A stretch of DNA of 64,000 nucleotides, taken from positions 5,668,537-5,732,536 of the forward strand of contig JABACO010000003.1 in the NCBI GenBank assembly GCA_013339895.1, written 5' to 3'. The notes under the pieces were generated by a model. The model searched no databases. It was given only the letters and a program-made list of their open reading frames with translations, and was not told the DNA's origin. The translations under genes were made by a program, and so were the position numbers. The DNA is from Ephydatia muelleri (lineage: Eukaryota > Porifera > Demospongiae > Spongillida > Spongillidae). Of the stretch, positions 56,772 to 64,000 are shown piece after piece. Position 1 is the stretch's first letter. Every line of letters starts with the position of its first letter.

Positions 56772-57756
56772 CTATAGTAATACGAAGATGTAATTTACAC
56801 TTAATGCATAGAACTATAAGTCAGGTAGCAAGTTTCCCCCCTTAAATTTAGATATTCAAGTGCTGTATGTTTTGGTATCTATGTTGGGCAAGTGTGGGGT
56901 GGGGAAGGGGGAGAGCAAATTCCCTTAATTTACTTAAGTGTATGCTTCATTTATCATTGTACATTTTGAAGCTGAACAGTAACAATTCAGAATTTAAAAT
57001 CGACAATGGATTATACACAGAAGGGCCCTGCCTCTTGGAAAAAAAGTAGGCAACCACAGATTAGCATTTCTTGTAACAATTTTCTTTACTAAATGCTTCA
57101 ATAAAAATTAAGTTGCCACAACGCATACCCATACAGATATATTACATTACAAAACATAGGTTCCATATAGGATTTGTGCTGTATCATGAATAAAAAAATG
57201 CGACCAATTAAGATGTTGGTCAGTTCGTTTTCATCCTTCACAATGATCTCCAAGTAGTGGTACTTTGTGTACGAGCACTATATAAAGAAGACTATAGGAC
57301 ACTGAGTAAGTTCTTTATATCGTTAAGGTCAAGTGCATCTTTCTGAATCATTGTTCAAATTAAAATCTTGCTGACTGTCAAAAAACTTATACTAAATATT
57401 CCGGCTTGAATGAAGACTTCGTTTACATTTAATTTATACATCGGTCGATCTGGCACACAAAAATGATTAAACCAACGGGTTAGTACAAACTTTGCATCGA
57501 TTCGTTTCGTGAACAAAGCGAGCGATACGTCACGCACGAGAAAGGATAATAGAGACGTAGCTAGAGAGTACAGTGTACGTTACTATTAATGTGTACTGTA
57601 GCATAACAATCCTCCGTCGTAGAATTCATAGGAAAAATCTTATGCAAGTGAGTCTGGGAACGAGACTAGCTGACGTAAAATGAAATTTTACAAGGTGAAT
57701 ACATGTAGAAGAAAATGGGATAACAAAGTTACACCAGCATATCTAAAATGTAAGTT
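56772..57756. other. Spacer, no recognised gene
   Basis: AT-rich, no supported ORF. It lies between the HECT fragment and the integrase-core gene. Confidence 0.4.
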
Positions 57757-59206
57757 TCAGCTACAACTGACATCACTGGTTATTGCAACAGGTATGAACA
57801 TATATGCTCTGGTTGCTGCATATAACGATAAGCCAAAATCACAACATGTCTGCATTGGATCAATGCATTCCTTCAGTTGGAGCAACTGTTGCTCCGTCAG
57901 TGGGCAGCGAGTATCAGGCACATCAACATCATCTTCAATTTGAGTAGCACAAGGAGCATTAAAATCTATACCCATAGTCATCATAATTCATTGCATCTTC
58001 CACAATACCTTGCATTGGAGTGCTGTGTGATCAGTATCCAGCTGTGATATTCCTTGAATCCACAACTGATAAGGGCTTTTGTTTTGCTCACTCCTTAGCC
58101 TATGATGGCTATAACTTTCTCTGAAGTTGTCCAACTGGTGTTGGATGCGAGGAAGGAATATATTTTGAAGGCAAAACAGATCCTTTTCATCAGAAGGGTT
58201 TAGCAAATTTGCATCCTCAATTGCATATAAAATAAAGAGACACAGCCAGTGAACACATCCCTCCACAATCGTTCAATCCTTTGGTTATGTACGCTTCTGC
58301 CAACAATACAGCTACCACGACCTGGTTCACGATCAGGATGACTTAGCATGTACTGGGATACCAGAACATTTTCCCCACCTTTGTCACATCTGACACGAGA
58401 AGGAAGCCCATAGGAACGCACTGCTCCAAGAAAGTTTTGCAACATCACATCTGATGTGTTTCTCTTTGATACCCTTAAGTAAACAGGTAGCCTTGAGAAT
58501 CCATCTATTTCACCATGAATAATGATACGCCATCTGATAAGCTTGTGATGGCCATCTATATGCCACAAACTGTTGGGCATAGGAACAGAATATATCATCC
58601 GATGAAGGGTCATCCTGAAGCGACTTCTCACACCTCTGGAATCAACTCTCTGTAGACTGCTTCTAATATACCGACACTGAACCCGCAGACCCATGTGCCT
58701 CAAATAACCTTCAAAACGTTTCTCACCACAGCATGGGTGATTAAGTACAAACTGACTGGCAATCAATGAAACTATAATCCGCTATCTCTTCCAGTCCATA
58801 TTGGACAATTCTTCGCTTTACGGTGCTTGTTGATACCTGCAGCATGCTTGCTATGTCAGAAACAGTAAAGTGAAATGAGAGGAGCAACAACAATTGTTCT
58901 TCTGAAGTATTGATACACGGCCGTCCTCTGACGGAGTTTCGACGGTCTTCTGAAATCTTTTTTGTTTTCTAGCGACGTATTTATATCAGCTTCGCTTTGA
59001 AGCAGAATTTCGCCTTCTACAAGTGGTTGGATTTCCGCCATGAAACCTATATCCCTAAGTAGGCATTCTGTCTCTAGTATCAAGCCATCTGTATCAAAAA
59101 GAACGTCAGCTGAAGTATGCGCGATCCTGATAATCGTAGCCTCAGCTTCGTCTAAGAAACGATCGAAGTCTCCAGCTTCCATTTCTGCTTGCACGTGCCA
59201 AATCAC
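57757..59206 (-). pseudogene. Integrase-core transposase-like gene, frameshifted
   Basis: Read on the minus strand: an N-terminal region (59206 down, DFDRFLDEAEATIIRIAHT); a helix-turn-helix stretch (SEEQLLLLL, FTVSDIASMLQVSTSTVKRR, near 58910-58790); then an rve-type catalytic core with Asp in LWHIDGHHKLIRW, Asp in RVRCDKGGENV and Glu in SVHNQRIERLWRDVF; then NPSDEKDLFCLQNIFLPRI and a tail YGIDFNAP-like segment before 57757. This order fits a gene family common in aquatic invertebrates and fish that I recall as related to IS3-like (IS3EU) transposons. Frame changes occur near 58930, 58750 and 58230, and an in-frame TGA at 57988 separates the tail. Terminal inverted repeats were not found. 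Confidence 0.65.
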
Positions 59207-59261
59207 AGCTGTAATTACGTCACGTAATGTAAACTATCGGCTGTATCAGATATGAACGTCG

Positions 59262-59310
59262 TGTGTGTGTGCGTGAGTGTGTGTGTGTATGTGTGTTTGT
59301 GTGTGTGTGT

Positions 59311-59364
<54 letters not shown>

Positions 59365-59365
59365 C
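59262..59365. repeat. GT microsatellite
   Basis: Runs of GTGTGT with a few interruptions; ORFs over it are artefacts. Confidence 0.95.
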
Positions 59366-60140
59366 AACTGGGTTTTAAAATATGAAACACCAAACAGTAC
59401 AAACAATAGTCATAGACAAAGACCAGTTTGTTGTACACAATACATTTAGTGCCTTTGAAACGTGCATACTTTGGAACTGAGCACAGTATCCTTGTTAAGA
59501 GATGGTGTGGTAAGGGTAGTTATAGACAGTTCCAGTAGTGGACAGCCATACTTGATAACTCAAATGTCTGGAAGTCTTGCACAACCACTACTCAGCCACT
59601 TCTGCCCCTTCTACAAATACTTGGGACACCTCTGTGTTCACAAAGTCAGAAAACACGTTCCATGTACATTATAATACACACCATATACAGAAAGACCCAC
59701 AACATGTAAAGACAGGTAGACGCATACCATGCACAGACAGATCCACACCAGGTAGAACACACCATGTACAGACAAGTAGATGCAAACCATGTACAGGCAG
59801 ACTCACATCATGTACTGCAGTACAGAGTGTGTATATGGATACACAGACTGACCTGACACCATACCTGACAGATAGGCCCAGAGAGAGAGATCCACACAAT
59901 GTACATATGGTATACATATGCCAGATATATGAAAAGGCCTACATACGCATGAGCGAAGTAAGCGACGGGGTAATAACTTTCTGGTTGTTGTGCACTAAAT
60001 AGAATACCACACCACAATACTGAGACAACACGTAAACGTAAAATAGTCTGTCGGATCAGGTAAGTATATTAGGCCTACTTACGCTTACAAACGGATAATG
60101 TGTTAATGATCTATACACCATCTCTGACATAAGCGATCCG
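59366..60140. other. Spacer with degenerate 25-bp minisatellite
   Basis: Between about 59680 and 59830 the words ACACACCATGTACAGACA and AGGTAGACGCA recur about every 25 bp in degenerate form (5-6 units). Nothing else recognised. Confidence 0.5.
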
Positions 60141-60395
60141 AACAATATGGGACTGCCCCACGGTTAAAATGTTATAAACATGCATCGCGTTTGAATCTCT
60201 ATAACATCCCAACGGATAACGCTATCGACTTCCTATTTTCAACGCTTCATACTGCACCATTTCACTATGGAGTGTTGAAAATAGGAAGTCGATAGCGTTA
60301 TCCGTTGGGAAGTTATAGCGATTCAAACGCGATGCATGTTTACAACATTTTAACCGTGGGGCAATTTTCGCGGAAACTGTCCCATATATTCGTGA
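60141..60395. repeat. Foldback element (long inverted repeat)
   Basis: Arms 60155-60246 and 60271-60362 are nearly perfect reverse complements (GCCCCACGGTTAAAATGTT ... GACTTCCTATTTTCAACRCT) around a loop of about 24 nt. Similarity extends outward (ATATGGGAC on both sides), with an extra TTTCCGCGAAAATT only on the right. Likely a MITE or foldback transposon copy. Confidence 0.85.
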
Positions 60396-60516
60396 CAACT
60401 TATATACTCAAGAGGAAAAACATATAAAACCAATCGTAATTAACTTGCCATTCAAAAGTTGGTTTTGTCAAGATGAGCGGGCCCTTCTAATTAAGAGACA
60501 GGTTGATTCACGCACA

Positions 60517-60556
60517 CGTGGGCGTTTATTGGGGTGGTATTTGAATAACGCCCACG
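60517..60556. repeat. Hairpin, 13-bp arms
   Basis: CGTGGGCGTTTATT and AATAACGCCCACG pair across about 13 nt; one extra T bulges in the left arm. Confidence 0.7.
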
Positions 60557-60638
60557 GGTTGATCTGCAGTGGCGCATATTATAACTATAGTTAGTATTGT
60601 CTCACGCGCATGCAAGCCATATCTAAATATACTATAAT

Positions 60639-60744
60639 CGTTATTGAACGGTCGACAATACATGTATAGCGGGGTATACAACGAACTGGGACCACCGAGT
60701 GGTCCATTGCAATTGTACATCGATTGTTGTGCCGTTCAATAGCG
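60639..60744. repeat. Inverted repeat with 28-bp arms
   Basis: CGTTATTGAACGGTCGACAA (60639) pairs with the reverse complement of 60716-60744 (CGCTATTGAACGGCACAACA) across about 50 nt; possible MITE ends. Confidence 0.65.
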
Positions 60745-62339
60745 AAGCACATGTAGTAGGTCTGGCCATAGATATTTACTCTAATGTCTATGGTCTGGCA
60801 AGCGAGGCTGAAGCGAGTAATATACGCAAATTATGCTAGGTTGTGTGACTTCAAAAGTGCTGAAGTTGCGGGGCTCTGCCCCAGACCGCCAGACCACATT
60901 GGGGGGGGGGGGGGGGGGGGGGGAGCGAAATTATCTCTCAATAAGTTATATGTGTACATGTAATTCAAAGCTGTGTACACAGTGTATTGATATACTTATT
61001 GGCAGACTTTGTGGCATAGAGGGTGGCTGCATGGGGAGGAGGGGGGGGGGGGGGGGGGCAGCTTGTGCTAGAAGCTTAAATTTGCCCTAAATTTTGTATT
61101 AGCATTCATAAATTTCAAAATTAAAAAAATTGATGATCATGGTGAAATTGTGTTTTATGGTTTGTGCTATAACATAATTTCTACAATCAGTTTTGGGTGT
61201 TTAAAAGGGCAGCTACAATTACATAAAATATACTTAACTTCCATTAACTTTGCTCTTTAGGTCATTCAAACTTGATTAGTTGTTTCTCGGGCAAACGTAT
61301 AATTCAGTCGGTATAGATAGAGAGATAAATAATAATTAACACATACACACGTACTGCATGCACTGCTCAGTTCAATTCGTTGCCTCTTGACAACGTTGTT
61401 TGTCTTGAAAACGTTGTTTGTGCGTTTTGTCATCTGATTGACACATGAAGCATAGGAGACGTACAACAGCATACTACCTTTGCAGCTCCGCTATGCCTTC
61501 AGTTACAAATAAAAACTTCTGCTATACCTCAGCATTCTGCATTAATATTTCGAGTGCATTTGGCGGCTACTGCTGTGCTTGTGAGATGGTGATGACGTTT
61601 TTGACGTAGTGACAGTCATAAGTCTCAAGCAAAGCGATTGGAGCATCTGAAGGAACGGTGTGCGCTTAATGCACGGACGTATCGTCTGATGGGATTGCAA
61701 CCGTTTCGCTACTAAATTCACTTCCATGCAACCTCTCCATCAGGGCGCCAACATTTGATGATGCTTCTCTTGCCAAATACACTACCGGACTCTATAAACT
61801 GCTACATTCAAATCAGCCGTATTTTTGGGGGGCAAAGGATGTACGTAAAATCTTTTGGGCGAGAAACAACTAATTGAGTTTGCGGAATGGCCTTAGTGGA
61901 CAAGTGGTTAGTTGAGCCATTTGCAAAGGGGTCAGTTGAGCCTTACACTTTAACTGCGATCTTATATGGCATTAAAACAATGTTTTTTTACTTATCTAAC
62001 AGAAATAGTGAGCTGGGCTTATTTGGCTATGCAGCAATCTCAGAGGCATTCTGTTTTTATTTGTAAAATGGAGTTGTGAATCATGTTAAAACACTTGCCA
62101 AGGACTCTCGTTGGAGAGGTGTGTCATGAATTACAATGTAATGTATGAATTTGCTTCAATCATAATTGGACAATACCTAGCAATTGAACAAGAGACGGGA
62201 AGGCCTAGGCCTACCCATGCTAGCATACGCACCAAAATTTGGCTTAAGACAGCATATGGCACCAACTGACCCACTTGGCTGGGTTAGTTGTGCAATTTGA
62301 TTGTTAAAATAATGTTCCTTTTCTCATGTAAATCCCCGT
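60745..62339. other. Spacer with poly-G tracts
   Basis: Two long G runs (about 60901-60923 and 61040-61058) flank about 120 bp. CGGGGCTCTGCCCCAGACCG upstream is a small palindrome resembling that in the hAT-like element (GGGGCATAGCCCCAGACCCC near 9605). No gene seen; short ORFs lack motifs. Confidence 0.4.
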
Positions 62340-62716
62340 AACCTTGTTCATGCTAATTCAAGTGCGAATAAATTAAATCCGTTTAGAAATATTGTCCAGA
62401 AACCTGATGCTTGCAACAGGATTGCATACATTTTCAATGAATTTTATAACTGGTTTGACCTTTTTTACTTACTAAACTACACAACACGATCTCTCTCAGT
62501 GTTGTACATTGTATGCCAAAATTTACACCAGTACAAATGGAAATGGCAGTTGGCATTTTGGTTGGTCTCTATTTTGTGCTGGTGGTGGTCACAGTATTGT
62601 ACCATGTCACTGTGACCATACTCATGGTCTGCAATGTACATGAAAGAATAAAGATGAACATCAGAAACCTCATCCTTCAAACACAACCCCAGTCCCAACC
62701 GCTAGTGATGATTACG
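62340..62716 (+). pseudogene. Pmp-like family C-terminal fragment, copy 6
   Basis: Matches about 52345-52715 of copy 3: the TM8 end (AAATCCGTTTAGAAATATTG), FNEFYNWFDLFYLLNY, then the last helix (MAVGILVGLYFVLVVVTVLY) and tail (ERIKMNIRNLILQTQPQSQP). A 9-nt insertion and frame changes are present and no upstream exon or start exists. It ends at the 182-bp palindrome. It shares VVVTVL and QPQSQP with the 40012 fragment. Confidence 0.85.
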
Positions 62717-62725
62717 ACACCAACC

Positions 62726-62907
62726 ACTGCGCCACAGCATTTAGTATGCAGAGCTGTGCAGAGTCTGAATATCAACCATATGCAGATGAGTATTGTTGAA
62801 GTGTTCATATGCAGATGTCTGCATATGAACACTTCAATGATATCCATCTGCATATGGTTGGTATGCAGACTCTGCACAGCTCTGCATACTAAATGCTGTG
62901 GCGCAGT
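62726..62907. repeat. Near-perfect 182-bp palindrome
   Basis: Two 90-bp arms (ACTGCGCCACAGCATTTAGT ... TTCATATGCAGA) meet with a 2-nt centre (GCAGA-TG-TCTGC) and differ at only a handful of positions. It abuts the end of the copy 6 fragment. Confidence 0.92.
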
Positions 62908-64000
62908 GAATGGAAATATAGCAACATCATAATGCTGATGTTTTGATCTTTCTAGGCAATTTGTCATTACAGGGTAGATATAGAACTGATGTAAATGATA
63001 AGATTTTGTTTTCAATTTGCACTTACATGTACTTTGCGAGGCTAAGCTGACATGGATGTCTTATATGTTGGGACGACGACAGACGAGAAACATAAATGGG
63101 GGGGGGGGGGGGGGGGGGGGGGGGGATTGCAAATGTTCACGCCAGAAACAAATCTTTCTATCGTACCGCACTACATGTATATGGGAGGTGAAACTACCAT
63201 TTATTTCATTGCCAGAAGTATAAACGCGCATACGTCCTTTTTACGCATGCGCGTTTGTGGTGCCGTCATGTTGGACTAAAGATGGCTCTAGCTCACTCTG
63301 GTGTCATTTAAATCACGCTATCCACAATTAACGGGCCGGTACGTCAGCTACATGCAGCCAGATTCATGCGATGAGTAACTATAATACAAGGTCCATGCTG
63401 GTCTTCAACAAGCGATGGTTGGAAGGCTGTTAATGACATGCGCATTGACTACTTGTAATTATTTCACAGCTTAATATCCCGGCTTTGCTTTTAGCAGGAG
63501 TATAAATGTGGATCAAACCACTTCATCATCGTTCCATGCCGAACTTATCACAATAACATTCCATATAGCCCTGTTAATGTTTTATAATAATACTTTCCCA
63601 CTTCTTTGCATAGCACAGAAAGTATTGTTATTGAACCGACAACTTTACTGCTGCTAAAAGCAAAGGAACATTCAGCTGTGAAACAGCATATTGTACGGTA
63701 AGGAGAGATACGTTTACTAATACGAACAAGATATACAGTGTACAATACAGGGTGCCCAGAAATGAACAGGGCAGGTTTAAATCGTTATAACTCGATGCCA
63801 ATAAATGTTAATGAGCCAATTATATGGTTGTACACTGCAATGATCAGGCAACTAATAATAGCTCAAATTAAAATAATGTTATCTCATTGAAAAATGTTGA
63901 TTAACATGAACTAATAATGTGCAACAACGTGCATTAAGATGATTTTTTTCAGTACACTTTCAAAACCAAAACTATAATGCTGATTACTTATTTCAATTGC
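62908..64000. other. Spacer to window end
   Basis: Includes a poly-G tract (63099-63125). From 63748 CAGGGTGCCCAGAAATGAAC resembles the terminal repeat of some DNA transposons, but the other end would lie outside the window. No gene supported. Confidence 0.35.

Noticed and set aside
63748..64000. CAGGGTGCCCAGAAATG as a transposon terminus
   Set aside because: Only one end could be inside the window, and no transposase sequence is visible.

Overview
The window looks like nuclear DNA of an early-branching animal, most plausibly a demosponge. Gene fragments are split by short GT-AG introns (about 45-250 bp), base composition is AT-rich, and animal-type mobile elements are abundant (Ty3/gypsy, Ginger, hAT, integrase-core elements). 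The main genes belong to a family, which I recall as expanded in sponges, that joins a Pmp-like right-handed beta-helix to a multi-pass membrane region. The organism assignment is inference.

The backbone is an array of copies of one gene family, all on the + strand. Two are intact: 26327-30643 (1438 aa) and 48449-52783 (1444 aa). One is cut by the window start and frameshifted (1-2891, near-identical to 49882-52783). One is an internal pseudogene (32089-33098). One seems gutted, with only its two ends left (38752-38964 and 40012-40162). One is a 3' fragment (62340-62716). The intact proteins have a signal peptide, about 900 residues of beta-helix and linker, a Cys-rich stalk, 8-10 membrane helices and a short cytoplasmic tail: cell-surface receptor or adhesin architecture, ligand unknown. 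The copies share a 5' block of about 160 bp and 1.2-2.7 kb of 3' flank that holds an antisense OTU-protease remnant.

From 10870 to about 26021 there is a tandem satellite of 173-bp monomers (about 87 copies). It follows a 1000-N assembly gap and stops about 300 bp before the start codon of the 26327 gene. Monomer variants occur in a repeating order, which records multi-monomer block duplications. The monomer is not a multiple of 3 and its ORFs are not genes.

Mobile elements: (i) a complete, recent Ty3/gypsy element (40676-45679, minus) with identical 147-bp LTRs, intact gag and pol and a canonical GGGAAAC -1 frameshift site; (ii) a decayed but structurally complete Ginger-type DNA transposon (34282-37384) with TGTAAG termini, CTGG target duplication, GIN-like integrase and Ulp1-like protease; (iii) a 751-bp hAT-like element (8949-9699); (iv) a broken integrase-core gene (57757-59206, minus); (v) modular CGATCGA-rich repeats starting TATGGAACGCCGTTT at the ends of the duplicated blocks; (vi) large palindromes at 60141-60395 and 62726-62907. 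Two paralogous HECT ubiquitin-ligase fragments lie on the minus strand (6861-8585 and 56371-56771).

Consensus quality looks poor over about the first 14 kb: copy 1 and the HECT gene carry many 1-2 nt shifts, and the satellite next to the gap is full of indels that vanish further in. Some 'pseudogene' calls there may be sequencing error. All statements come from reading the sequence; no search or alignment was run.
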